From positions 1,240,001 through 1,304,000 of the forward strand of contig OX595995.1 in assembly GCA_951394045.1 (NCBI GenBank): 64,000 nt of DNA, given 5' to 3'. The notes beneath the pieces were generated by a model, which was not told the DNA's origin, ran no database searches, and was given only the letters and a program-made list of their open reading frames with translations. The translations under genes were made by a program, and so were the position numbers. This DNA comes from Nitzschia sp. DOCU1. Its lineage: Eukaryota > Bacillariophyta > Bacillariophyceae > Bacillariales > Bacillariaceae. Shown in pieces: positions 11,101-19,515 of the stretch; position 1 is the first letter of the stretch, and the number at the start of each line of letters is the position of its first letter.

Positions 11101-13522
11101 AAGGCAGCTCCGTCAAGATTTTTCTCTGATGCCGGTATCCATGACGATTACTGGCAACATTTGGGCGACCAATCTTGCGGTCATTCTAGCGGGCGCAGGC
11201 ACCACTCTGATGGCTGCCGCAGCTGACATTACGGCGATAAGTGGGGGTGTCTACGAAATTTACGTTGGAAGAGCTACCAGCTCGCCCAGTGCCATGCCAA
11301 CTACTGAGGCACCATGCCTCACTACGTCAGACTCTTGTACAGGAGATCTGGAAATGGTCCAAGATTGGTGTGACTCTTTCAGAGCTCCTGATGCATGCTG
11401 TGTAAGTGGTGCATGCGCCTGGAGTGGGAAAGCTACCATCTCCAAAGGGGCGTGCGTTGGCACGGATGCCTGTACGTTTGCATCCAAGTTGACAACCATC
11501 ATTGTGGGTAGGAATTCGTGCAATGGAGAGGAAGCGTGCAACCTCATTGCTATCAATAAAGGCACTTCTGTAAAAATTGGCGACGATTCTTGTCGAGGAG
11601 ACTTGGTTTGTTACGGGATTGGTTATGAACAAGGCATTTCCGTCGAAATTGGCAACAATTCTTGCCTTGACTATGCCGCATGCCTTCGTATTGGCTTTTC
11701 CGATGGCAGCGGTGGCATAACAGTTGGCACCGGTGCTTGCAATGCAATTTATGGGTGCACATGGGTTGGAGAGAACAAGGCCAAATCGGTAATGATTGGC
11801 GAAAATTCCTGTACAGGTGTATATGCGTGCGAGAGCGTTGGTAGAAACGCTGCCACTTCAGTGACTATTTCCGCTTCGGCTTGCACTACGTCGGCTTGCG
11901 GAACCTTTACCACCTGTTTCCGGTCCGGCGGTGCGGGAGCAGTGACGTGCGACGGCTGCACTTGTTCTTTTATTTTTGTGAATCCGACGAGGGCACCAAG
12001 CCTTACGGCGTCACCAAATGGGGCACCAGCATGCCCCACTGCGTCAGACTCGTGTACCGGGCCGCTGGAAACGGTCCAAGATTGGTGTAACTCTTTGACA
12101 GGATCTGATGTATGCTGTTATCCTGGCGCATGTGCCTGGAATGGACAAGCTACCATCTCCAAAGGAGCGTGCGTTGGCACGGATGCCTGCATGTTTGCAC
12201 CCTCGTTGACAACCATCACAGTGGGTAAGAATTCATGCAAGGGAGAAGAAGCGTGCAACTTGATTGCTATCAATACAGGCACTTCTGTAAAAATTGGCGA
12301 CGATTCTTGTCGAGGAGACTTGGTTTGTTACGGGATTGGTTATATAAAAGGCATTTCCGTCGAAATTGGCAACAATTCTTGCCTTGACTATGCCGCATGC
12401 CTTCGTATTGGCTTTTCGGACGGCAGTGGTGGCATAACAGTTGGCACCGGTGCTTGCAATGCAATTTATGGGTGCACATGGGTTGGCGAAACAATGGCCA
12501 ACCCGGTAATGATTGGCGATAATTCCTGTAGAGGTGCATATGCATGCCAAGAAGTTGGTAGATTCGAGGCCACTTCGGTGGCCATTTCCGCTTCGGCTTG
12601 CACTACTTCGGCTTGCGGTATCTACACTTCTTCCGCCTGTTGGCGATACGACGTTGCGGGAGACGTGACATGCACCGACTGCGGTTGTTCTACGCCCCCC
12701 CCGACAAGCTTTCCATCGCCGTCCCCGAGCAAGAGTGCTGATCCCACTACAGCACCATCACCCAAGCCGTCCAGCTCTCCATCGTCGTCACCGCAGCCAA
12801 CCAGGTTCCCGACCGAGGCGCTATGTCCTACTTCGGTAAACTCATGTACTGGGCCGACCGGCGGTGTCATACCTTGGTGTGCTGGGGATTGCTGCGTTGA
12901 TGGTCCTGTTACTAAAGACTCGGGGCCTGCATGTGACTGGGGTGGAACCGCCACGATCTTTAAAGGATCCTGTAAAGGCTCTAAAGCCTGCAGTTTTGCA
13001 CCCTCATTTACATCCATCACGGTGGGTGCTGGTTCCTGCATCGGAACGCGTGCGTGCGACAATAATGGCTTTGATGTAGCCACTGCTTCCATTTCTATTG
13101 GCACCAATTCTTGTCTCGAAGATTATGCGTGCATCCAGCTTGCATGGCTGAAAGGCGATACAGTATCCATTGACAACGATTCTTGCCACGGTGTATTGTC
13201 GTGCAATGGGCTGGGTTATTCCGAAGGCACTATCGTATCAGTTGGCGCAAATTCCTGCATTGGATATTTAGCATGCCAATTTGTTGGAGGTACAGCGGCC
13301 AAATCCGTATCAATTGGAACCGGTTCTTGTAACGGAGATGCTGCGTGCAATATACTTGGTGATTACCAGGCAACGTCGGTGACTATTAAGGATGCGACTT
13401 GCACCGATAAGGTTTGCAACAATGACCCTACTTTTTGTGGTGGTGATCCTGGGGACGACTCTTATCGTTATAAAGACATTTCCGGTGACGTGACTTGCGA
13501 GGTCTGCGAATGTATGAATTGA
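8156..13522 (+). CDS. Giant modular cysteine-rich surface-type protein with signal anchor, RXL motifs and three cysteine-solenoid blocks
   Basis: I do not recognise a named family. The ATG at 8156 gives 1788 residues. A basic patch (KKKKTKN) precedes one hydrophobic segment (about residues 55-75), consistent with a type II anchor or uncleaved signal, then comes a polar linker to about residue 250. Module-type domains follow (about 255-1040), each ending in CxGC and separated by RXL tripeptides (RQLQQ at 8912, then RYLYAP, RRELQN, RFLQD, RDLQN, RRLTD). The C-terminal part has three cysteine blocks (nt 11315, 12032 and 12824), each a CC/CxW entry plus 22-24 residue IGxxSCxGxxAC repeats. RXL cleavage is known from diatom silaffins, so maturation into several fragments is inferred. 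Compared with 2-3865, the first module lacks its CFFPIDS entry and about 50 residues. Confidence 0.9.
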   Translation: MMDEAPGGAALLSEERQHEHEDGGWNLVPTCFPFLPSSTTSSKSTTHKKKKTKNYLLLLLLLVLALVAVLSGLNLFPPAAAVAVSSASLLLGVEEQDQQEEQGKRKRTSSIEDDIDDGTIITVMRPHDQDDAGGREKVIPSPTTTVVSKSALDYAGVVGTRSSISDSEDATSNKITKNKDNPPTTTPMIRASMTPEKQAETNPPPHSSNDKERGGALSHPATSIMSVPKDADGEDHAFLRKEEGGGVDQGGSRQLQQELEITQIQQLDRERMVVDGSFDSAVYSYPCSNIISTFNKNVTMELQVTCDAAPELSDNDKNTIGSAYVRSYNGLRSTVCDPFRLEVTAAKVVETGDLRGGGTSLPLMIEVTMVCYGCDPLGTNVYGIPDFVSSTADASSTSQDNETRRYLYAPNNNMQTRSEQEQGKCTCNSTLPRRSPLEADVTDAFDLTLLQQEDLVVSCLGNTTTCDFGTTFSTTALFEVELDDSLAPLEVLAEVLQTSFTNALNRLIAGGDATQCNAYFGFVTYTDKLLDFVYNSVARSANETARRELQNLPTVAPTSDLTFMFSWSASGVNTTEAPSAAPTVQVVGTELFLLDVLGVCNGCPTEIVFNDNVNARRRVDQIGSTVHRSASMTEFRFLQDITGLEPESQCFCPIGSVQIVTDFEQISFLEIIQEEVAKIRNTTTVAAAVSGITRVDCVDETPFSTTLNFAFSAFEWVVNNPADVQGLGDAIASIYNGLVEEFCDEYFRNSVSLTYVVGSLQRISAQRHDRDLQNTQGCFNYRARFSVAGLCRGCQALGTPIPLFGNSTTTNRKLDEVKRQPSPPSRQQRRLTDAGTTCVCDRKSISQRSAPSREAVRAGLEGLITSLPWAQNPSICGLPVEVESTCPLIPTGPSATLVARFYARRFNNGCLTAADLLQIAAHFTTAFNSREQLERFPCEPQYLQVSNVVIDPSTLGSCRRELLRGGKKNDDDGESRSHDGVTRQLRQDFSLMPVSMTITGNIWATNLAVILAGAGTTLMAAAADITAISGGVYEIYVGRATSSPSAMPTTEAPCLTTSDSCTGDLEMVQDWCDSFRAPDACCVSGACAWSGKATISKGACVGTDACTFASKLTTIIVGRNSCNGEEACNLIAINKGTSVKIGDDSCRGDLVCYGIGYEQGISVEIGNNSCLDYAACLRIGFSDGSGGITVGTGACNAIYGCTWVGENKAKSVMIGENSCTGVYACESVGRNAATSVTISASACTTSACGTFTTCFRSGGAGAVTCDGCTCSFIFVNPTRAPSLTASPNGAPACPTASDSCTGPLETVQDWCNSLTGSDVCCYPGACAWNGQATISKGACVGTDACMFAPSLTTITVGKNSCKGEEACNLIAINTGTSVKIGDDSCRGDLVCYGIGYIKGISVEIGNNSCLDYAACLRIGFSDGSGGITVGTGACNAIYGCTWVGETMANPVMIGDNSCRGAYACQEVGRFEATSVAISASACTTSACGIYTSSACWRYDVAGDVTCTDCGCSTPPPTSFPSPSPSKSADPTTAPSPKPSSSPSSSPQPTRFPTEALCPTSVNSCTGPTGGVIPWCAGDCCVDGPVTKDSGPACDWGGTATIFKGSCKGSKACSFAPSFTSITVGAGSCIGTRACDNNGFDVATASISIGTNSCLEDYACIQLAWLKGDTVSIDNDSCHGVLSCNGLGYSEGTIVSVGANSCIGYLACQFVGGTAAKSVSIGTGSCNGDAACNILGDYQATSVTIKDATCTDKVCNNDPTFCGGDPGDDSYRYKDISGDVTCEVCECMN

Positions 13523-13994
13523 ATTGGCAACACCAGTTCAACAGCATACATGTTATAAGAATAATGACTTTTCATCAACAACATTAGCGTCGTCTTCTTG
13601 TGTGCCGCCGTCGTCCATCGCTTGGGTGGAACTGGGGTACAGTACCGACCGTATCACGTATGATAGCGCCGTGGGATAGAGCGAAGCTATCCAAAACATA
13701 GGTGAATAGGTAGCTTACCATGTACGATATTGTACCATATTACTACTACCCTTGTCAGCAGAGAAAATATTGCCTTGCTTGGTGGTCCATCCATCCCCCG
13801 TCCCCCAAGCTAGCAAGATGAGAATGAGAACCCCCTCTCTTCGAAGAACGGCTTCGGCGGCCCCGCCGACCAAAAGCCCTTGCTACCAGCTTGATGGACA
13901 TTGGATCGATGGATGTAATCGGAGACGACACAAACTCCATTCAGGCGACTTTTTGGAAACCATCCATGCCATGAGGCGGTCCTGCTGCTACTAC
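8928..13994 (+). repeat. Segmental duplication, copy B
   Basis: This is the counterpart of 207-4527. Copy B ends inside the intact MFS transporter gene, so it carries the complete gene order (modular protein, then transporter). Differences from copy A are two extra cysteine blocks, only a short Pro-Ser linker (12700-12815), and extra 3'-flank sequence between the stop codon and the transporter leader. Confidence 0.85.
11315..12748 (+). repeat. In-frame 717-bp duplication of a cysteine block inside the giant gene
   Basis: Blocks starting at 11315 and 12032 align at a constant offset of 717 bp (239 codons). Long stretches are identical, for example around 11571-11800 against 12288-12517. Each encodes SCTG...WC...CC...C followed by seven or so IGxxSCxGxxAC steps. 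The third block at 12824 is more diverged and instead matches the single block of the paralogue at 3112. A and B are therefore a later duplication. Confidence 0.9.
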
Positions 13995-15581
13995 AGTCGC
14001 TTGTTATTAGTATTGGTGGTAGCAGCTGACGGTCTCTGTCCTTCTCTGGCGTTTCCTGGACGTTGTACCGTCAGTGCCTGGAATTACAATCGGCAGATTT
14101 GGCACCGCCAGCTCAAGTCTGGGACGACGACGCAGACGTTGCTTACCGAAATGAAGAATAATCCTACACATCCCAAACAACGGCGAATGCCACAGCCACT
14201 TCAAGCAGTCGCTTCCTCTTCTACTACTGCTACGAACGACGACGATGAACGCCGCCGTCGTCTGGAGCGCAAATGGTCGGTGGGCGCCATTTTGGCTTCT
14301 TCGTTTTTAAATCTTTTGGGCTTTACCATGGCTGGTCCCGTTACGCCAGCTCTGGGCAAACATTTTCAGTTACAAGTGGGGGCTACCTTTGGATCTTTAA
14401 CGAGTGCCTATCCTTTGGGTATGTTGTTCGGCTTGCTGATTTGGCCCAGTCTTTCCGATAAAATTGGACGCAAAAAAATCATGACGGCATCCTTATTGGG
14501 AAGTGGTTTGGGTTTGGCGGCTCAAAGTTGGGTCATTCGACAAGATTTGACCTTGGCGTGGTTCTTGGCAGCACGTGCTTTGACGGGAGCCTTTGCAGGA
14601 AGTAGTCCGGTATCCAAAGCGTATTTGGCCGATGTCGGATACAAGGATGGAAAATTGCCTCGGTATTTGGCGTTGAGAGATGCTGCATCGACCATGGCCT
14701 TTGTGGTGGGTCCCATGGTAGGAGGGATTTTGTATGATTTAAGGCAACGCCTGTTTTCAATAGACTTGAAGGCGGCGGATACTACTGGATCATTATCCTT
14801 TGTGATTGGTATTTCGGCGGCAGCGTCGCTGGCAGCCGCAGTCTTGGTGGGTACGATCGTGAAAGATTTTAAACCCAAACAAAAGAAAGAAAAGGTAGAA
14901 GGAGACACGAGCAATGATATTGACGATGAAGAACAAGAAGAACTGGTTTCCTGTCCCTTGGGTCAGCGCATGTGGGCAGGTGTGGCATCCGTCTGTGTCG
15001 TTTCGTTCTTGTTTAATATCGGCGACTCGACCTTTCACGCCTTCTTTTCGGCAATCCTTCGAGACGGAGCGGGTATGTCGGCTGGAGATATTGGATTGCT
15101 CTATACAATATTGGCCTGTGTTAGCTTTTCCGTTTCCACCACAGGCTCGGGGTGGATGATGAAGGTTTGGGGGCCAGTGTGGACATGTGCCGCTGGTCTT
15201 GCCTGTGTGGGAAGTGGATTGTCCGTCTTGGGGATTGCGGCAGCGAATCAAGTGACTGTGGTGCCTCCCAATTTTGCCGTCTTGGCAGCAGCCGCCGCCG
15301 TGTACTATTGTGGCGTACCCTTGTACGGGCCGACCATTCCTACCATGCTCCTACGATGTGTCCCGTCCCATCGCCGAGGCGCCATTATGGGTCTGGATGG
15401 GACTATCAATACAATTGGAAGAATCATTAGTCCCTTGATTATGGGCGACGTCTATCGACGTTTTGGAGCCGGTGCAGCCTTTGGTTTGGCAGGAACCATG
15501 GTATTTGGTGGTGTGCTGACAGCCTTGCTTCGTCGGTTTGTCGTACTGCGGCAATCCTACGCGACGCCAGCAAAATCGTAG
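13971..15581 (+). CDS. Major facilitator superfamily transporter, probably plastid-targeted
   Basis: About 536 residues with roughly 12 hydrophobic segments. The N-terminal half carries the MFS motif A in LSDKIGRKKIM between segments 2 and 3 and the repeat-like WLGxLxDRxGRR pattern expected of DHA1-type antiporters. The central loop is charged (KPKQKKEKVEGD...DDEEQEE). From ATG 13971 the protein opens with MRRSCCYYSRLLLVLVVAA and then SLAFPGR, a signal peptide plus ASAFAP-like plastid motif, which is why this start is chosen. An in-frame ATG at 13818 would add 51 residues that bury the signal peptide. Substrate is not predictable. An AATAAA lies at 15633. The leader and first codons are duplicated at 4297-4527. 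Confidence 0.85.
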   Translation: MRRSCCYYSRLLLVLVVAADGLCPSLAFPGRCTVSAWNYNRQIWHRQLKSGTTTQTLLTEMKNNPTHPKQRRMPQPLQAVASSSTTATNDDDERRRRLERKWSVGAILASSFLNLLGFTMAGPVTPALGKHFQLQVGATFGSLTSAYPLGMLFGLLIWPSLSDKIGRKKIMTASLLGSGLGLAAQSWVIRQDLTLAWFLAARALTGAFAGSSPVSKAYLADVGYKDGKLPRYLALRDAASTMAFVVGPMVGGILYDLRQRLFSIDLKAADTTGSLSFVIGISAAASLAAAVLVGTIVKDFKPKQKKEKVEGDTSNDIDDEEQEELVSCPLGQRMWAGVASVCVVSFLFNIGDSTFHAFFSAILRDGAGMSAGDIGLLYTILACVSFSVSTTGSGWMMKVWGPVWTCAAGLACVGSGLSVLGIAAANQVTVVPPNFAVLAAAAAVYYCGVPLYGPTIPTMLLRCVPSHRRGAIMGLDGTINTIGRIISPLIMGDVYRRFGAGAAFGLAGTMVFGGVLTALLRRFVVLRQSYATPAKS

Positions 15582-15936
15582 CGATCTTACAAGAAAGGGG
15601 TGCATAGACCCCATGTAACTAATAGAGAATCAAATAAAATATTGGCACTTTCTTCTTGTTATTCTACATTTTGAAAGCTGGACATATTCCATCTCAACCA
15701 AATGCTATCGTAGCTTAATAAATCGACAGCCTACGGCATAGCTTCCTATTGCATGTATTATTAGAAGGATAACTTGCCCTGTACTCTTTTTGAGCCAAAT
15801 CGTGGTTGTTGTGGGATAAACCGCAGCGTCTCGAGAGTTATTCTATCGTGGTTGTGGAAATTGTTGCGATTCTCCGTCTGTGAATGAATGACCGTGTGTC
15901 AGCCCCTTGCCATCGTTGCATTAGAAATTTGAAGGT

Positions 15937-16839
15937 TTAGACTTTGGTCCCTCGTTGCGGCGCTTCTAAAGGTGCGGGCTCTGGCAGATACTTTTCGGCG
16001 CGTTTCATGGGACGCACTTCGCCATTTTTGAAACGAAACGAACTGCACTCTCCAACGTTTTTCGCATTGGCAGCATAGAGCTGACCGATTTGTAGCACAT
16101 CGGCATGCGAGACCCAAACAATATGGCACCCATCGAATTCCGATTCGCATCGCTCCGTGACTTCCGAAAGCCGATGACATACGGCAGCAACCGACTCGAC
16201 GTCAAACGCTGTATGTGTGACATTCATCTTGTCCACGGGCCACACGTATGCGTATGTGTAAATTGCTTCTCCATCCAATCTACCAAAGTATCGCTCCATG
16301 AGTCGTTTCTCCATGACGATATCTTTGGAGATCTCAAGACCCATTGACTCTGCTCTTTTTTGATTTGATTCCTCCGCCAGACCATCCAAACATGCCTCCG
16401 CCGTTTGCTTTGCCCTTGCAAAAGGAGACGATACAAAGACTACTTTTTCGCCTGCCTTGGCACCTTCGGCTTCCAATTGATCCAATAGTTGTTCAGCTGA
16501 AGCCTTTCCCTGCTCATAGCCCAAGTCGGTCAATCCATGTTTGTCGCTGTACGCCAACGACCGATCGGACGAAATGATCGAGGCCACATTGGCGGTACTT
16601 TGTCCGTGGCGAAGAAAGTAGTATCGGTTCTTGGTTTTTTCAGGCAATGGAGGAGGCATCTCACTCACAATCTTGGTCTCCATCGTACGGGCTTCAGTGA
16701 TGACATCCTCTCCGACCATGGTCGACTGACGAAGGCTCCAACCTGACGACGACGTGAGAACTCCGTTCCGGTTCACAACAACAAAGGGGGCCACCGACGT
16801 TGCCGCCAACAGAAACGCGCTTAATCGAAGTGCAAGCAT
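15937..16839 (-). CDS. Histidine phosphatase (phosphoglycerate mutase-like) superfamily protein
   Basis: 300 residues from the ATG at 16839. The catalytic RHG lies at residues 77-79 in YYFLRHGQSTANV, and the second conserved His is in VWVSHADVLQIGQ near the C-terminus. The pattern LTDLGYEQGKASAEQL is typical of the dPGM-like branch, which includes sugar-phosphate and protein phosphatases. The N-terminus MLALRLSAFLLAATSVAPF looks like a signal peptide and could be a plastid bipartite presequence, but the motif lacks the usual aromatic at +1, so location is uncertain. A longer frame upstream starts only at TTG. It is divergent from the small plastid gene at 17336. Confidence 0.85.
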   Translation of the reverse strand: MLALRLSAFLLAATSVAPFVVVNRNGVLTSSSGWSLRQSTMVGEDVITEARTMETKIVSEMPPPLPEKTKNRYYFLRHGQSTANVASIISSDRSLAYSDKHGLTDLGYEQGKASAEQLLDQLEAEGAKAGEKVVFVSSPFARAKQTAEACLDGLAEESNQKRAESMGLEISKDIVMEKRLMERYFGRLDGEAIYTYAYVWPVDKMNVTHTAFDVESVAAVCHRLSEVTERCESEFDGCHIVWVSHADVLQIGQLYAANAKNVGECSSFRFKNGEVRPMKRAEKYLPEPAPLEAPQRGTKV

Positions 16840-17117
16840 CCTTGCCAATATCCGATAATGGTCAATATTTTATGGACTGTGAACAACTTGTGGATTGAAC
16901 ACCAGAAGGTTGTTCGACAGAATAAATGGAAATGGCGGGGTCCTGCATCGACGTTTTCCTTTTTGCGGATGAAGGGCCACAATCGCATTTTGGGGCATGA
17001 GGTGGCGGAGGGGTGATGCTTGCGAGACCGCGAACATCGAAAGATGGACCGGATCGCTAGCTGACGTTGTGTCCGATTGATGTCTCAATTGAATCACGGG
17101 AATCGGGGACACACTAA

Positions 17118-17125
17118 TGACGTCA
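17118..17125. promoter_or_regulatory. Perfect TGACGTCA (CRE-type) element
   Basis: A full palindromic CRE lies 211 bp upstream of the ATG at 17336 and 279 bp upstream of the divergent phosphatase start. In Phaeodactylum, CRE-like elements mediate CO2/cAMP and light responses of carbonic anhydrase promoters. A role here is inferred from the motif and position only. Confidence 0.45.
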
Positions 17126-17335
17126 CAGGGGTTGAGGATCGGTGGCTCCCACGTTAAACTCTACGACGGATGGTACAAAACAGCGAGAAGCGCAGACGTT
17201 TGAGCATCAATGGTCGATCCTTGTGCTTCAACGTGTATCTCGATACCCATCGATCGACGATAGCCTTCGATTGTTGGGAGACGCCGAAGCAGCGAGCTAT
17301 TTCCCTTGCTACTCGCCTTGCGTTCAATTTTCACC

Positions 17336-18018
17336 ATGAAGGTCGTTGCCGCTCTTTTCGTCACTGCTAGCACTGCCGCTGCCTTTGCCCCTGCCACTTT
17401 CGGCATCCGGTGTACGTCCAATTTGTAGGGTTCTCGAAATGGTGATTGCTGTGGTTTTAGGTCGATTTGTACCGGTGGATAGCATGTGATGGATGGGGGT
17501 CATTTTGCTTTAATACCGGTTTGAAATAGTTACTGGCTATGTTCAAGGTCGTTGATCTGACTCTTGTTTTATCGTCTCTTCTCGTTGCAGCCACGGCGTT
17601 GAATGCCGAATTCGACTTGGACTTCGGCAAGAAGAACTCCTACGTTCCCCAATCCTACGGAGATGGTGGCCAAGGCCAGTTCGGAGCTGTTTCGCCCAGC
17701 AACTGGCGAGTCCCTGGAACTTCCCCTATCGGACAATCCTCATATGCTGGTGCCCCCGATGGTGGTGAAGAGCCCTGGTTCGCTGAGGCCGTCTCGACTG
17801 TCTCGCTCGACTTGAAGAAGGCCGAGGAGACCCTCAAGGCCTTCACCAAGGAGGCAGCAGCCTTCAAGATTGCTGCATTCTGCGAAGAAAACGGAATCAA
17901 GGACGATGGAAAGCTCATGGACTCCCTTGTGGGAAGCTTGGGATATGACAAGTTCCTTGAGTCCAGTCCTGGTCAACTGAAGAAGGCTTACGAAAAGATG
18001 ACCGGCAAGAGCGAATAA
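17336..18018 (+). CDS. Small plastid-targeted protein of unknown function (two exons)
   Basis: Exons 17336-17411 and 17591-18018; the 179-bp intron has GTACGT...TTGCAG borders and phase 1 on both sides, giving 167 residues. Exon 1 is a textbook diatom plastid presequence: signal peptide MKVVAALFVTASTA followed by AAFAP. The mature part begins about SYVPQSYGDGG, has a Gly/Ser/Pro-rich stretch with GGEEPWF, then two amphipathic helices (LDLKKAEETLKAFTKEAAAF and the C-terminal half). No catalytic motif or transmembrane helix is visible. I do not recognise a characterised homologue. The soluble helical C-terminus suggests a structural or complex-associated plastid protein, which is a guess. Confidence 0.85.
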
Positions 18019-18216
18019 GCTCGTTGCTTACCCGACCTTCCAGAATTCTAGACTCGCTCCTGCGTAGGCTTTCATCTGCATGAGAGTTGACGCTACTGTA
18101 TTTTTACAGGTCTCTTGCCCTTAGATTCTCTAAGTTAACTGCGTTCCTTAGTTCCTGCAACTGCTGGAGAACCAAGTCAATCCTAGAGCGTTCTAGTTAG
18201 GTATTGGTTACGCGGA

Positions 18217-19515
18217 CTAAAGCTCGGATCGGTTTCGTTTCCACTTGCCGACAACTTTCTTTCCCACAAGTGAAGTGAAGGCAAGATTCAGCTTGTTGAA
18301 TTCGATCGCTGTCGGGGAGAAGGTGGTCGGCTTAATGCGGAGGGAATTTTGAAGACTTTGAACTGTCGCCTTGATACAGTCGTAGATATCTTCCATTGCT
18401 TCGTAGTTCATCATACCAATGTTTGGGTCATCATTCTCCATCTCGTAATCTTCCTTGATTTGTTCCGAAACCATGAACAGTGGTAGGCAAAAGTCATTGA
18501 TTGTGGGGACAGATCGTATTGAAAAATTCGAGTAGGCTTGGATTGCTTCCAGAACTGTTTTGGAAACAGGCTGAGAAGCTTCTGATCCTTGGTGACCTAG
18601 GATTCTGCTTTGCACTATTGCTGAATCAAGCGGGCGCCGTAGCATCCAGCGACCAGCCATAAACGACCCTGCTGACGCATGCTCTGACTGCAGCAGGTCC
18701 TGAAACCGAGGCAAACCAGTGATTCCTCCATTCAAAGTGACATTCAATGGAAAGTCATTGGATACTCTTCGAACAAGACTGTGGTCGACGGGAGGAACTT
18801 GACGATTCTTTATCGGCGAGAGACCCGACAACACGGCTGGTCTGGCATGAAGCACCAGGTGCGAGATACCACCGTCTTGCGCGTGCTCAATGTACTCGTG
18901 CAATCGGCGGTAGACCTCTTCCGGCCTGTCTTCATTTTGAAATTCCTCAACCGTATCATAAACAGCAGCCCTACATTTCATGGATACAATCGTGTCCATG
19001 GAGGATGTAGCATCTACCATGGCAGCAATCAATGCGCGGGTCAAGTCTGGCTGCTTCATGAGACTGGCACCGTACGTAGCTGCTCCACCAGACTCTATAC
19101 TCGGGCAGCCACAATTCAAATTGATTTCGTCAAATTCATAGCCATGACTGATAAGACGTTGGATACATTGGTGGATGGTCACTGGGTCGTTACCGCCCAA
19201 CTGCAGAACAATTCGTTTCCGCCCTGGTTTGCCAAAACGACGAGCCAAGGCTGCAGCGTCCGCTTGGAGAAGGTCTGGAACCTTTTCCATCTCTGTCCAT
19301 AATGTAGCGTCTGGTGAAAGTTCCTGGAAGAGCTGTCGAAACGCCAGATTTGTGTATCCTTGCATCGGAGCCACGTGGAAGCGGACCGACTTTGGCGTCG
19401 GAGATTCGGTAGTAGGGATACGATGCGTCGAGGATGATGAGTCATCCAGTATATGACACCACGAAGCGCGAGCCACCAGAATAACTCGAATGGCAAGGGA
19501 AACGAACTTTTTCAT
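18217..19515 (-). CDS. tRNA-dihydrouridine synthase (DusA-like)
   Basis: 432 residues from the ATG at 19515. Reduces uridine to dihydrouridine in tRNA with an FMN cofactor. The order of motifs fits the DusA branch: VAPMQGYTN near the start of the TIM barrel, VLQLGGNDP, NLNCGCPS with the conserved catalytic Cys, MKCRAAVYD, then HARPAVLSGLSPIKNRQVPP (compare the bacterial HARKAWLxGLSPKENRxxPP), TLNGGI and MAGRWMLRRP in the FMN-phosphate region. The usual FGACLM segment reads YGASLM. The N-terminus MKKFVSLAIRVILVARA is hydrophobic and basic, suggesting organelle import. Upstream residues start only from GTG and are not included. Confidence 0.9.
   Translation of the reverse strand: MKKFVSLAIRVILVARASWCHILDDSSSSTHRIPTTESPTPKSVRFHVAPMQGYTNLAFRQLFQELSPDATLWTEMEKVPDLLQADAAALARRFGKPGRKRIVLQLGGNDPVTIHQCIQRLISHGYEFDEINLNCGCPSIESGGAATYGASLMKQPDLTRALIAAMVDATSSMDTIVSMKCRAAVYDTVEEFQNEDRPEEVYRRLHEYIEHAQDGGISHLVLHARPAVLSGLSPIKNRQVPPVDHSLVRRVSNDFPLNVTLNGGITGLPRFQDLLQSEHASAGSFMAGRWMLRRPLDSAIVQSRILGHQGSEASQPVSKTVLEAIQAYSNFSIRSVPTINDFCLPLFMVSEQIKEDYEMENDDPNIGMMNYEAMEDIYDCIKATVQSLQNSLRIKPTTFSPTAIEFNKLNLAFTSLVGKKVVGKWKRNRSEL

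Noticed and set aside
13752..13970. Longer N-terminus for the MFS transporter from TTG or from the ATG at 13818
   Set aside because: It would bury the clear signal peptide at 13971, and the stretch from about 13775 belongs to the duplicated leader.
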